Shown: positions 28,273-39,497 of the stretch, in pieces
Numbering within the stretch: position 1 is the first letter of the stretch
How the letters are laid out: every line of letters starts with the position of its first letter
Origin: Antitrichia curtipendula
Taxonomy: Eukaryota > Streptophyta > Bryopsida > Hypnales > Leucodontaceae
Direction of reading: 5' to 3'
Length of the DNA stretch: 64,000 nt
NCBI GenBank assembly: GCA_951230915.1
Contig: OX579637.1
Span: 23,436,001 to 23,500,000, forward strand
The notes under the pieces: model-generated
Databases searched by the model: none
The model's input: the letters and a program-made list of their open reading frames with translations, nothing else
Told to the model about the DNA's origin: nothing
Made by a program: the position numbers and the translations under genes

Positions 28273-29754
28273 ACTTGAACCAGATTGTGGAAGTTGGAAA
28301 TACCCTCAAATATTTGAATCCATGAGAATATTTCATTTGTGCGTAATTTTCACCCATCTCCACGTGAATCAAAAAAAATATGGAATAAACTTGGGCCTGT
28401 AGTTTAATGGCTCCCTACATCAAATGTCATGGAATTTGATTTGGGTTGGCACTTGAACCAAATTGTGGAAGTTACAAATACTCTCAAAGGTTTAGATCCA
28501 TGCAGACATTCAATTTGTGCATAATTTTCACCCATCTCCACGTGAATCGAGAGAAATATGGAATAAACACGGGTCTGTAGTTTAATGGCTCCCTACATCA
28601 AATGTCATGGAATTTAATTTGGAGAGGCACTTGAACTAAATTGTGAAAGTTGCAAATACCCTCAAATATTTGAATCGAAGCAAACATTCATTTTCTGCGT
28701 AATTTTCACCCATCTCCACGTGAATCGAAAAAAATATGGAATAAACTTGGGTCTGTAGTTTAATGGCTCCCTACATCAAATGTCATGGAATTTGATTTGG
28801 GAAGGCACTTGAACCAAATTGTCAAAGTTACAAATACCCTCAAGTATTTGAATCCATGGAAATATTAAACTTGCGCGTAATATTCATCCAATCCCACGTG
28901 AATCAAAAAAAATATGGAATAAAACCGGGTCTGTAGTTTAGTGGATCCATACATCAAATGTCATGGAATTTGATTTGGGAAGGCACTTGAACAAATTTGT
29001 GAAAGTTGCAAATACCCTCAAATATTTGAATCGAAGCAAACATTCATTTCTGCGTAATTTTCACCCATCTCCACGTGAATCGAAAAAAATATGGAATAAA
29101 CTTGGGTCTGTAGTTTAATGGCTCCCGACATCAAATGTCATGGAATTTGATTTGGGAAGGCACTTGAACCAAATTGTCAAAGTTACAAATACCCTCAAGT
29201 ATTTGAATCCATGGAAATATTAAACTTGCGCGTAATATTCATCCAATCCCACGAGAATCAAAAAAAATATGGAATAAAACCGGGTCTGTAGTTTAGTGGG
29301 TCCGTACATCAAATGTCATGGAATTTGATTTGGGGAAGCACTTGAACGAATTTGTGGAAGTGGGAAATACCCTCAAATATTTGAATCCATGAGAATATTT
29401 CATTTGTGCGTAATTTTCACCCATCTCCACGTGAATCAAAAAAAATATGGAATAAACTTGGGCCTGTAGTTTAATGGCTCCCTACATCAAATGTCATGGA
29501 ATTTGATTTGGGAAGGCACTTGAACCAAATTGTGGAAGTTGGAAATACCCTCAAATATTTGAATCCATGAGAATATTTCATTTGTGCGTAATTTTCACCC
29601 ATCTCCACGTGAATCAAAAAAAATATGGAATAAACTTGGGCCTGTAGTTTAATGGCTCCCTACATCAAATGTCATGGAATTTGATTTGGGAAGGCACTTG
29701 AACCAAATTTTAGGAAATTGGAAATACCATGAATTATTTGAATCCATGCAAACA
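28273..29754 (-). repeat. Mosaic satellite A segment
   Basis: Normal 178-bp monomers in an order not found in the HOR. Pieces resembling 3290-3360, 4300-4480 and 2700-3360 follow each other with joints inside monomers. TGGATCCATACATC, GTCCGTACATC and GCTCCCGACATC variants mark imported monomers. One has ATTCATTTCTGCG near 29042, lacking one T. Repeated unequal exchange between out-of-register HORs explains this. No non-satellite sequence was seen. Confidence 0.75.
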
Positions 29755-30966
29755 TTCAATTTGTGCGTAATTTTCATCCATCTCCTCGTGAATAAAAAAA
29801 AATGTGGAATAAACTTGGGCCTGTAGTCTAACGGCTCCCTACATCAAATGTCACGGAATTTGATTTGTTGGGGTACTTGAACTTAATTGTGGAAGTTACA
29901 AATACCCTCAAGTATTTGAATCCATGGAAATATTAAACTTGCACGTAGTATTCATCCATTCCCACGTGAATCAAAAAAAATGTGCAATAAAACCGGGTCT
30001 GTAGTTTAGTGGCTCCCTACATCAATTGTCATGGAATTTGATTTGGGATGGCACTTGAACCAAATTGTGGAAGTTGGAAATACCCTCGAATATTTTCACA
30101 CATTTCCACGTGAATAAAGAAAAACATGGGATAAACTTGGGCCTGTAGTTTAATGTCTCCCTACATCAAATGTCATGAAATTTGACTTGGGAAGGCACTT
30201 GAACCAAATTGTGGAAGTTACAAATACTCTCAAAGGTTTAGATCCATGCAAACATTCAATTTGTGCATAATTTTCACCCATCTCCACGTGAATAAAAAAA
30301 AATATGGAATAAACTTGGATTCGTAATTTAATGGCTCCCTACATCAAATATCATGGAATTTAATTTGGGAACACACTTGAACCAAATTGTGGAAGTTGGA
30401 AATACCCTCAAATAGTTGAATCCATGCAGACATTCAATTTCTGCGTAATTTTCACCCATCTCCACGTGAATCAAAAAAAATATGGAATAAACTTGGGTCT
30501 GTAGTTTAATGGCTCCCTACATCAAATGTCATGGAATTTGATTTGGGAAGGCACTTGAACAAATTTGTGAAAGTTGCAAATACCCTCAAATATTTGAATC
30601 GAAGCAAATATTCATTTTCTGCGTAATTTTCACCCATCTCCACGTGAATCGAAAAAAATATGGAATAAACACAAGGCTATAGTTTAATGGCTCCCTACAT
30701 CAAATGTCATGGAATTTGATTTGGGAAGGCACTTGAACCAATTTGTGGAAGTTACAAATACCCTCAAGTATTTGAATCCATGGAAATATTAAACTTGCGC
30801 GTAATATTCATCCAATCCCACGAGAATCAAAAAAAATATGGAATAAAACCGGGTCTGTAGTTTAGTGGGTCCATACATCAAATGTCATGGAATTTGATTT
30901 GGGGAAGCACTTGAACGAATTTGTGGAAGTGGGAAATACCCTCAAATATTTGAATCCATGCAAACA
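29755..30966 (-). repeat. 1,212-bp seven-monomer unit, copy 1
   Basis: The 144-bp marker at 30088 and TAGTTGAATCC at 30413 both recur exactly 1,212 bp later, at 31300 and 31625. The length equals six 178-bp monomers plus one 144-bp monomer. Similarity is clear to about 30650, after which copy 1 has the ACACAAGGCTATAG monomer where copy 2 has an ordinary one. Private changes are TTTGACTTGGG near 30181 and GGATTCGTAATT near 30317. Confidence 0.8.
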
Positions 30967-32376
30967 TTCAATTTGTGCGTAATTTTCATCCATCTCCTCG
31001 TGAATAAAAAAAAATGTGGAATAAACTTGGGCCTGTAGTCTAACGGCTCCCTACATCAAATGTCACGGAATTTGATTTGTTGGGGTACTTGAACTTAATT
31101 GTGGAAGTTACAAATACCCTCAAGTATTTGAATCCATGGAAATATTAAACTTGCACGTAGTATTCATCCATTCCCACGTGAATCAAAAAAAATGTGCAAT
31201 AAAACCGGGTCTGTAGTTTAGTGGCTCCCTACATCAATTGTCATGGAATTTGATTTGGGATGGCACTTGAACCAAATTGTGGAAGTTGGAAATACCCTCG
31301 AATATTTTCACACATTTCCACGTGAATAAAGAAAAACATGGGATAAACTTGGGCCTGTAGTTTAATGTCTCCCTACATCAAATGTCATGAAATTTGATTT
31401 GGGAAGGCACTTGAACCAAATTGTGGAAGTTACAAATACTCTCAAAGGTTTAGATCCATGCAAACATTCAATTTGTGCATAATTTTCACCCATCTCCACG
31501 TGAATAAAAAAAAATATGGAATAAACTTGGATTTGTAATTTAATGGCTCCCTACATCAAATATCATGGAATTTAATTTGGGAACACACTTGAACCAAATT
31601 GTGGAAGTTGGAAATACCCTCAAATAGTTGAATCCATGCAGACATTCAATTTCTGCGTAATTTTCACCCATCTCCACGTGAATCAAAAAAAATATGGAAT
31701 AAACTTGGGTCTGTAGTTTAATGGCTCCCTACATCAAATGTCATGGAATTTGATTTGGGAAGGCACTTGAACAAATTTGTGAAAGTTGCAAATACTCTCA
31801 AATATTTGAATCGAAGCAAACATTCATTTTCTGCGTAATTTTCACCCATCTCCACGTGAATCGAAAAAAATATGGAATAAACTTGGGTCTGTAGTTTAAT
31901 GGCTCCCGACATCAAATGTCATGGAATTTGATTTGGGAAGGCACTTGAACCAAATTGTCAAAGTTACAAATACCCTCAAGTATTTGAATCCATGGAAATA
32001 TTAAACTTGCGCGTAATATTCATCCAATCCCACGAGAATCAAAAAAAATATGGAATAAAACCGGGTCTGTAGTTTAGTGGGTCCATACATCAAATGTCAT
32101 GGAATTTGATTTGGGGAAGCACTTGAACGAATTTGTGGAAGTTGGAAATACCCTCAAATATTTGAATCCATGAGAATATTTCATTTGTGCGTAATTTTCA
32201 CCCATCTCCACGTGAATCAAAAAAAATATGGAATAAACTTGGGCCTGTAGTTTAATGGCTCCCTACATCAAATGTCATGGAATTTGATTTGGGAAGGCAC
32301 TTGAACCAAATTGTGGAAGTTGGAAATACCCTCAAATATTTGAATCCATGAGAATATTTCATTTGTGCGTAATTTT
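30967..32376 (-). repeat. 1,212-bp unit copy 2, grading into HOR fragment
   Basis: The first 900 bp duplicate 29755-30650. From 31718 to about 32376 the sequence instead matches 2700-3358 of HOR copy 1 at a constant offset of 29018, including the GCTCCCGACATC monomer (2883 versus 31901) and the GGGTCCATACATC monomer. The two halves join without loss of monomer phase. This is the last recognisable HOR material before the array edge. Confidence 0.78.
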
Positions 32377-33117
32377 CAACCATCTCCACGTGAATCATAA
32401 AAAATATGGAATAAACTTGGGTCTGTAGTTTAATGGCTCCCTACATCAAACGTCATGGAATTCGATTTGGGAAGGCACTTGAACGAAATTGTGGAAGTTA
32501 CAAATACTCTCAAAGTTTTAAATCCATGCAAACATTCATTTTCTGCGTAATTTTTACCCATCTCCACGTGAATCGAAAAAAATATGGAATAAACTTGGGT
32601 CTGTAGTTTAGTGGCTCCCTGCATCAAATGTCATGGAATTTAATTTGGGAAGGCACTTGAACCAAATTGTGGAAGTTGGAAATACCCTCAAATATTTGAA
32701 TCCATGCAAACATTCAATTTGTGCGTAATTTTCACCCATCTCCATGTGAATCGAAAAAAATATGGAATAAACTTGTGTCTGTAGTTTAATGGCTCCCTAC
32801 ATCAAATGTCATGGAATTTGATTCTGGAAGGCACTTGAACCAAATTGTGGAAGTTACAAATACTCTCAAAGGTTTAGATCCATGCAAACATTCAATTTGT
32901 GCATAATTTTCACACATCTCCACGTGAATCGAAAAAAATATGGAATAAACTTGGGTCTGTAGTTTAATGGCTCCCTACATCAAGTGTCATGGAATTTGAT
33001 TTGGAAAGGCACTTGAACAAAATTGTGGAAGTTGGAAAAACCCTCAAATATTTGAATCCATAAGAATATTTCATTTGAACGTAATTTTCACCCGTCTCCA
33101 CGTGAACCAAAAAAAAT
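32377..33117 (-). repeat. Diverged edge of satellite A
   Basis: About four monomers with many private changes: TTCAACCATCTCC, GAATCATAAAAAATATGG, AAACGTCATGGAATTCG, CAAAGTTTTAAATCC, CTCCCTGCATC, GATTCTGGAAGG, TTCACACATCTCC, CATCAAGTGTCATGG and finally CCCGTCTCCACGTGAACC. Such density of unshared variants is not seen elsewhere in array A. Satellite ends are expected to escape homogenisation by unequal exchange and so accumulate substitutions. This supports a true array boundary here and not an assembly joint. Confidence 0.8.
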
Positions 33118-33185
33118 TCATGTACTTTTATGTTCCTGCATTAAACATACACGATCCATGAGGCCCTGCACTTTAAATCACGTGT
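33118..33185. other. Junction segment between satellites A and B
   Basis: The only stretch in the window not directly readable as a monomer of either array. It begins after the last A-tract of A and ends just before the first AAAATGGGTGG of B. Two parts resemble the same A segment: TGTACTTTTATG at 33120 resembles A's CTGTACTTTAATGG, and GGCCCTGCACTTTAAAT near 33163 resembles A's GGGCCTGTAGTTTAAT. It may therefore be two decayed A fragments about 45 bp apart. ATCACGTG lies at 33177-33184. No terminal inverted repeats, target-site duplication or coding potential were seen. Confidence 0.6.
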
Positions 33186-33190
33186 AAAAT

Positions 33191-33363
33191 GGGTGGTGAT
33201 TTGCATGGGGCCATTGATTTGATAGTAATGGAAAGAATATTTCCAACTTATGCATTTTTTTTAATTTGTAACGTGCACTTATTGAGTGACCCATGCATTT
33301 GTCATTCTCTAAAATACAAGGCTGGACCATTCCTTTGCAGTTCGAATACAAATTAGATAAAAT
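33191..33363 (+). repeat. First complete satellite B monomer (173 bp)
   Basis: Measured from GGGTGG to the base before the next one. It carries the CCATTGATTTG variant, which lacks the CCATGG present in most B monomers, and a CTTATTGAGTGACCC variant. Three common end types occur across the array. One ends GGCTTGACCATTCTTCTGC then AGTTCCAATACAGTTG. One ends GGGGCTGGACC then GCGATTCCAGTACG. One ends AGGGCTGGACC then GCGGTTCGAATAC. The order of these types defines the local multi-monomer repeats. Confidence 0.93.
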
Positions 33364-34964
33364 GGGTGGTGATTTGCATGGGGCCATGGATTTGATAGTA
33401 ATGGAAAGAATATTTCCAACTTCTACATTTTTTTAAATTTGTAACGTGCACTTATTTAGTGAGTCATGCATTTGTCATTCTCTAAAATACAGGGCTGGAC
33501 CATTCTCTTGCGGTTCCAGTACGAATTAATAAAAAATGGGTGTTGATTTGCATGGGGTTATGGATTTGATAGTAAAGGAAAGAGTATTTCCAACTTGTAC
33601 ATTTTCTTAAATTTGTAACGTGCACTTAATTAGTGAGTCATGCATTTGTCATTCTCTAAAATACAGGGCTGGACCATTTTTCTGCGGTTCGAATACAGGT
33701 TTAAAAAAATGGGTGGTGATTTGCATGGGGCCATTGATTTAATAGTAATGGAAAGAATATTTCCAACTTATGCATTTTTTTTAATTTGTAACGTGCACTT
33801 ATTTAGTGAGTCATGCATTTGTCATTCTCTAAAATACAAGGCTGGACCATTCTTTTGCAGTTCCAATACAATTGAAAAAAAAATGGGTGGTGACTTGCAT
33901 GGGGCCATGGATTTGATAGTAATGGAAAGAGTATTTCGAACTTGTACATTTTTTTTAATTTGTAACATGCACTTATTTAGTGACTCATGCATTTGTCATT
34001 CTCTAAAATACCGGGCTGGACCATTCTTTTGCGGTTCGAATACAAATTTAAAAAAATGGGTGGTGATTTGCATGGGGCCATGGATTTGATGGTAATGGAA
34101 AGAATATTTCCAACTTATGCATTTTTTTTAATTTGTAACGTGCACTTATTGAGTGAGTCATGCATTTGTCATTCTCTAAAATACAAGGCTTGACCATTCT
34201 TTTGCAGTTCCAATACAATTGAAAAAAAAATGGGTGGTGACTTGCATGGGGCCATGGATTTGATAGTAATGGAAAGAGTATTTTCAACTTGTACATTTTC
34301 TTAAATTTGTAACGTGCACTTATTTAGTGATTCATGCATTTGTCATTCTCTAAAATACAGGGCTGGTCCATTTTTCTGCAGTTCGAATACAAATTTAAAA
34401 AAATGGGTGGTGATTTGCATGGGGCCATGGATTTGATAGTAATGGAATGAATATTTCCAACTTGTACATTTTTTTTTATTTGTAACGTGCACTTATTTAG
34501 TGAGTCATGCATTTGTCATTCTCTAGAATACAGGGCTGGATCATTCTTTTGCGGTTCGAATACAAATTTAAAAAAATGGGTGGTGATTTGCATGGGGCCA
34601 TGGATTTGATAGTAATGGAAAGAATATTTCCAGCTTGTACATTTTTTTTAATTTGTAACGTGCACTTATTTAGTGATTCATGCATTTGTCATTCTCTAAA
34701 ATACAAGGCTTGACCATTCTTCTGCAGTTCCAATACAGTTGAAAAAAAAATGGGTGGTGATTTGCATGGGGCCATGGATTTGATAGTAATGGAATGAATA
34801 TTTCCAACTTTTACATTTTTTTTAATTTGTAACGTGCACTTATTAGTGAGTCATGCATTTGTCATTCTCTAAAATACAGGGCTGGACCATTCTTTTGCGG
34901 TTCGAATACAAATTTAAAAAAATGGGTGGTGATTTGCATGGGGCCATGGATTTGATAGTAATGG

Positions 34965-36295
34965 AAAGAATATTTCCAGCTTGTAGATTTTTCTTAATTT
35001 ATAACGTGCACTTATTTAGTGAGTCATGCATTTGTCATTCTCTAAAATACAAGGCTGGACCATTCTCTTCCGGTTCCAGTACGAATTAATAAAAAATGGG
35101 TGGTGATTTGCATGGGGCCATGGATTTGATAGTAATGGAAAGAGTAATTCTTACTTGTACATTTTCTTAAATTTGTAACGTGCACTTATTTAGTGAGTCA
35201 TGCATTTGTCATTCTCTAAAATACAGGGCTGGACCATTTTTCTGCGGTTCGAATACAAGTTTAAGAAAATGGGTGGTGAATTGCATGGGGCCATTGATTT
35301 GATAGTAATGGAAAGAATATTTCCAACTTACGCATTTTTTTTAATTTGTAACGTGCACTTATTTAGTGAGTCATGCATTTGTCATTCTCTAAAATACAAG
35401 GCTTGACCATTCTTCTGCAGTTCCAATACAGTTGAAAAAAAAATGGGTGGTGATTTGCATGGGGCCATGGATTTGATAGTAATGGAATGAATATTTCCAA
35501 CTTGTACATTTTTTTTAATTTGTAACGTGCACTTATTAGTGAGTCATGCATTTGTCATTCTCTAAAATACAGGGCTGGACCATTCTTTTGCGGTTCGAAT
35601 ACAAATTTAAAAAAATGGGTGGTGATTTGCATGGGGCCATGGATTTAATAGTAATGGAAAGAATATTTCCAACTTATGCATTTTTTTTAGTTTGTAACGT
35701 GCAGTTATTTAGTGACCCATGCATTTGCATTCTCTAAAATACAGGGCTGGACCATTCTGTTGCAGTTCGAATACAAATTAAATAAAATGGGTGGTGATTT
35801 GCATGGGGCCATGGATTTGATAGTAATGGAAAGAATATTTCCAGCTTGTAGATTTTTTTAAATTTATAACGTGCACTTATTTAGTGAGTCATGCATTTGT
35901 CATTCTCTAAAATACAAGGCTGGACCATTCTCTTCCGGTTCCAGTACGAATTAATAAAAAATGGGTGGTGATTTGCATGGGGCCATGGATTTGATAGTAA
36001 TGGAAAGAGTAATTCTTACTTGTACATTTTCTTAAATTTGTAACGTGCACTTATTTAGTGAATCATGCATTTGTCATTCTCTAAAATACAGGGCTGGACC
36101 ATTTTTCTGCGGTTCGAATACAAGTTTAAGAAAATGGGTGGTGATTTGCATGGGGCCATTGATTTGATAGTAATGGAAAGAATATTTCCAACTTACGCAT
36201 TTTTTTTAATTTGTAACGTGCACTTATTTAGTGAGTCATGCATTTGTCATTCTCTAAAATACAAGGCTTGACCATTCTTCTGCAGTTCCAATACA
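34965..36295 (+). repeat. 865-bp five-monomer duplication in satellite B
   Basis: The rare AGAGTAATTCTTACTTG variant occurs at 35141 and 36006, 865 bp (5 x 173) apart. Surrounding sequence matches over about 34965-35430 and 35830-36295, including TTCCGGTTCCAGTACG near 35067 and 35932. After the second copy comes the private TAGTACCCGAAAGAG change near 36344. Between 33186 and 34965 lie ordinary B monomers with no longer repeat unit that I could see. Confidence 0.78.
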
Positions 36296-36394
36296 GTTGA
36301 AAAAAAAATGGGTGGTGATTTGCATGGGGCCATGGATTTGATAGTACCCGAAAGAGTATTTCCAACTTGTACATTTTTTTAAATTTGTAGCGTG

Positions 36395-38878
36395 CACTTA
36401 TTTAGTGAGTCATGCATTTGTCATTCTCTAAAATACAGGGCTGGACCATTCTATCGTGGTTATAATACAAATTAAATAAAATGGGTGGTGATTTGCATGG
36501 GGCCATGGATTTGATAGTAATGGAAAGAATATTTCCAGCTTCTACATTTTTTTCAGTTTGTAACGTGCACTTATTTAGTGACCCATGCATTTGCATTCTC
36601 TAAAATACAGGGCTGGACCATTCTATCGTGGTTATAATACAAATTAAATAAAATGGGTGGTGATTTGCATGGGGCCATGGATTTGATAGTAATGGAAAGA
36701 GTAATTCCAGCTTGTAGATTTTTTTTAGTTTATAACGTGCACTTATTTAGTGAGTCATGCATTTGTCATTCTCTAAAATACAGGGCTGGACCATTCTCTT
36801 GCGGTTCGAGTACGAATTAATAAAAAATGGGTGGTGATTTGCATGGGGCCATGGATTTGATAATAATGGAAGGAGTATTTTCAACTAGTACATTTTCTTA
36901 AATTTGTAACGTGCACTTATTTAGTGACTCATGCATTTGTCATTCTCTAAAATAGAGGGCTGGTCCATTTTTCTGCGATTCGAATACAAATTTAAAAAAA
37001 TGGGTGGTGATTTGCATGGAGCCATTGATTTGGTAGTAATGGAAAGAATATTTCCAACTTATGCATTTTTTTTAATTTGTAACGTGCACTTATTTAGTGA
37101 CCCATGCATTTGTCATTCTCTAAAATACAAGGCTTGACCATTCTTCTGCAGTTCCAATACAGTTGAAAAAAAAATGGGTGGTGATTTGCATGGGGCCATG
37201 GATTTGATAGTAATGGAATGAATATTTCCAGCTTGTACATTTTCTTAAATTTGTAACGTGCACTTATTTAGTGACGCATGCATTTGTCAGTCTCTAAAAT
37301 ACAAGGCTTGACCATTCTTCTGCAGTTCCAATACAGTTGAAAAAAAAATGGGTGGTGATTTGCATGGGGCCATGGATTTGATAGTAATGGAAAGAATATT
37401 TCCAACTTGTACATTTTTTTTAATTTGTAACGTGCACTTATTAGTGAGTCATGCATTTGTCATTCTCTAAAATACAAGGCTTGACCATTCTTCTGTAGTT
37501 CCAATACAGTTGAAAAAATAATGGGTGGTGATTTGCATGGGGCCATGGATTTGATAGTAATGGAATGAATAATTCCAACTTGTACATTTTTTTTAATTTG
37601 TAACGTGCACTTATTAGTGAGTCATGCATTTGTCATTCTCTAAAATACAGGGCTGGACCATTTTTCTGCAGTTCGAATACAAATTTAAAAAAATGGGTGG
37701 TGATTTGCATGGGGCCATGGATTTGATAGTAATGGAATGAATATTTCCAACTTGTACATTTTTTTTAATTTGTAACGTGCACTTATTGAGTGAGTCATGC
37801 ATTTGTCATTCTCTAAAATACAGGGCTGGACCATTCTATCGTGGTTATAATACAAATTAAATGAAATGAGTGGTGATTTGCATGGGGCCATGGATTTGAT
37901 AGTAATGGAAAGAATATTTCCAGCTTGTAGATTTTTTTTAGTTTATAACGTGCACTTATTTAGTGAATCATGCATTTGTCATTCTCTAAAATACAGGGCT
38001 GGACCATTCTATCGTGGTTATAATACAAATTAAATAAAATGGGTGGTGATTTGCATGGGGCCATGGATTTGATAGTAATGGAAAGAATATTTCCAGCTTC
38101 TACATTTTTTTCAGTTTGTAACGTGCACTTATTTAGTGACCCATGCATTTGCATTCTCTAAAATACAGGGCTGGACCATTCTATCGTGGTTATAATACAA
38201 ATTAAATAAAATGGGTGGTGATTTGCATGGGGCCATGGATTTGATAGTAATGGAAAGAGTAATTCCAGCTTGTAGATTTTTTTTAGTTTATAACGTGCAC
38301 TTATTTAGTGAGTCATGCATTTGTCATTCTCTAAAATACAGGGCTGGACCATTCTCTTGCGGTTCGAGTACGAATTAATAAAAAATGGGTGGTGATTTGC
38401 ATGGGGCCATGGATTTGATAATAATGGAAGGAGTATTTTCAACTAGTACATTTTCTTAAATTTGTAACGTGCACTTATTTAGTGACTCATGCATTTGTCA
38501 TTCTCTAAAATAGAGGGCTGGTCCATTTTTCTGCGGTTCGAATACAAATTTAAAAAAATGGGTGGTGATTTGCATGGAGCCATTGATTTGGTAGTAATGG
38601 AAAGAATATTTCCAACTTATGCATTTTTTTTAATTTGTAACGTGCACTTATTTAGTGACCCATGTATTTGTCATTCTCTAAAATACAAGGCTTGACCATT
38701 CTTCTGCAGTTCCAATACAGTTGAAAAACAAATGGGTGGTGACTTGCATGGGGCCATGGATTTGATAGTAATGGAATGAATATTTCCAACTTGTACATTT
38801 TCTTAAATTTGTAACGTGCACTTATTTAGTGACGCATGCATTTGTCATTCTCTAAAATACAAGGCTTGACCATTCTTC
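36395..38878 (+). repeat. 1,558-bp offset duplication in satellite B
   Basis: Monomers at 36395-37320 recur at 37953-38878. Shared rare markers are CTATCGTGGTTATAATAC (36451, 38009), GGAAGGAGTATTTTCAACTAG (36868, 38426) and AAAATAGAGGGCTGGTCC (36949, 38507). A third partial set follows 1,040 bp later (39000 and 39529). The offsets are nine and six monomers. Single-base differences include CTGCGATTCG near 36973 against CTGCGGTTCG in the later copies. Confidence 0.8.
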
Positions 38879-39497
38879 TGCAGTTCCAATACAGTTGAAA
38901 AACAAATGGGTGGTGATTTGCATGGGGCCATGGATTTGATAGTAATGGAAAGAATATTTCCAGCTTGTAGATTTTTTTTAGTTTATAACGTGCACTTATT
39001 TAGTGAGTCATGCATTTGTCATTCTCTAAAATACAGGGCTGGACCATTCTATCGTGGTTATAATACAAATTAAATAAAATGGGTGGTGATTTGCATGGGG
39101 CCATGGATTTGATAGTAATGGAAAGAATATTTCCAGCTTCTACATTTTTTTCAGTTTGTAACGTGCACTTATTTAGTGACCCATGCATTTGCATTCTCTA
39201 AAATACAGGGCTGGACCATTCTATCGTGGTTATAATACAAATTAAATAAAATGGGTGGTGACTTGCATGGGGCCATGGATTTGATAGTAATGGAAAGAAT
39301 ATTTCCAACTTATGCATTTTTTTTAATTTGTAACGTGCACTTATTTAGTGACCCATGTATTTGTCATTCTCTAAAATACAAGGCTTGACCATTCTTCTGC
39401 AGTTCCAATGCAGTTGAAAAACAAATGGGTGGTGATTTGCATGGGGCCATGGATTTGATAATAATGGAAGGAGTATTTTCAACTAGTACATTTTCTT

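Larger units (their letters stand above)
1..33117 (-). repeat. Satellite A array, 178-bp monomer
   Basis: Tandem array of roughly 189 monomers. The landmark GGCTCCCTACATC recurs at 35, 213, 391, 569, 747 and 925, exactly 178 bp apart, and continues to about 33 kb. Each monomer carries a 7-9 base A-tract, a TATGGAATAAA segment, the GGCTCCCTACATC landmark, a GGCACTTGAACC segment and usually CACGTG. Monomers vary by point changes plus two recurrent length classes, 179 bp and 144 bp. The minus strand is assigned because the reverse complement is collinear with satellite B. No interrupting transposon, gene or unique sequence was seen. Size and HOR organisation fit a centromeric or pericentromeric satellite; the family name is unknown to me. 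Confidence 0.97.

Noticed and set aside
33100..33200. Transposon insertion at the A/B junction.
   Set aside because: The segment is only 68 bp, and I found no terminal inverted repeats, long terminal repeats, poly-A tail with target-site duplication or transposase coding.
33200..33260. CATGGGGCCATGG as a functional hairpin in B.
   Set aside because: The arms pair only imperfectly (the reverse complement of CATGGGGCCATG is CATGGCCCCATG), so only the six-base CCATGG is palindromic.
33640..34089. 149-residue open frame and many similar frames of 60-110 residues in array B, plus 65-residue frames on the minus strand in array A.
   Set aside because: They recur with monomer or HOR spacing, overlap on both strands, and consist of monomer sequence in shifting frames. 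They end within one or two units, because 173 and 178 are not multiples of 3. No promoter, conserved domain or codon bias supports a gene.
36440..36480. TATA-box promoter in the GGTTATAATACAAATT monomer variant.
   Set aside because: It is a minor satellite variant repeated at many sites (for example 38009, 42690, 43910) with no associated gene; AT-rich sequence gives such matches by chance.
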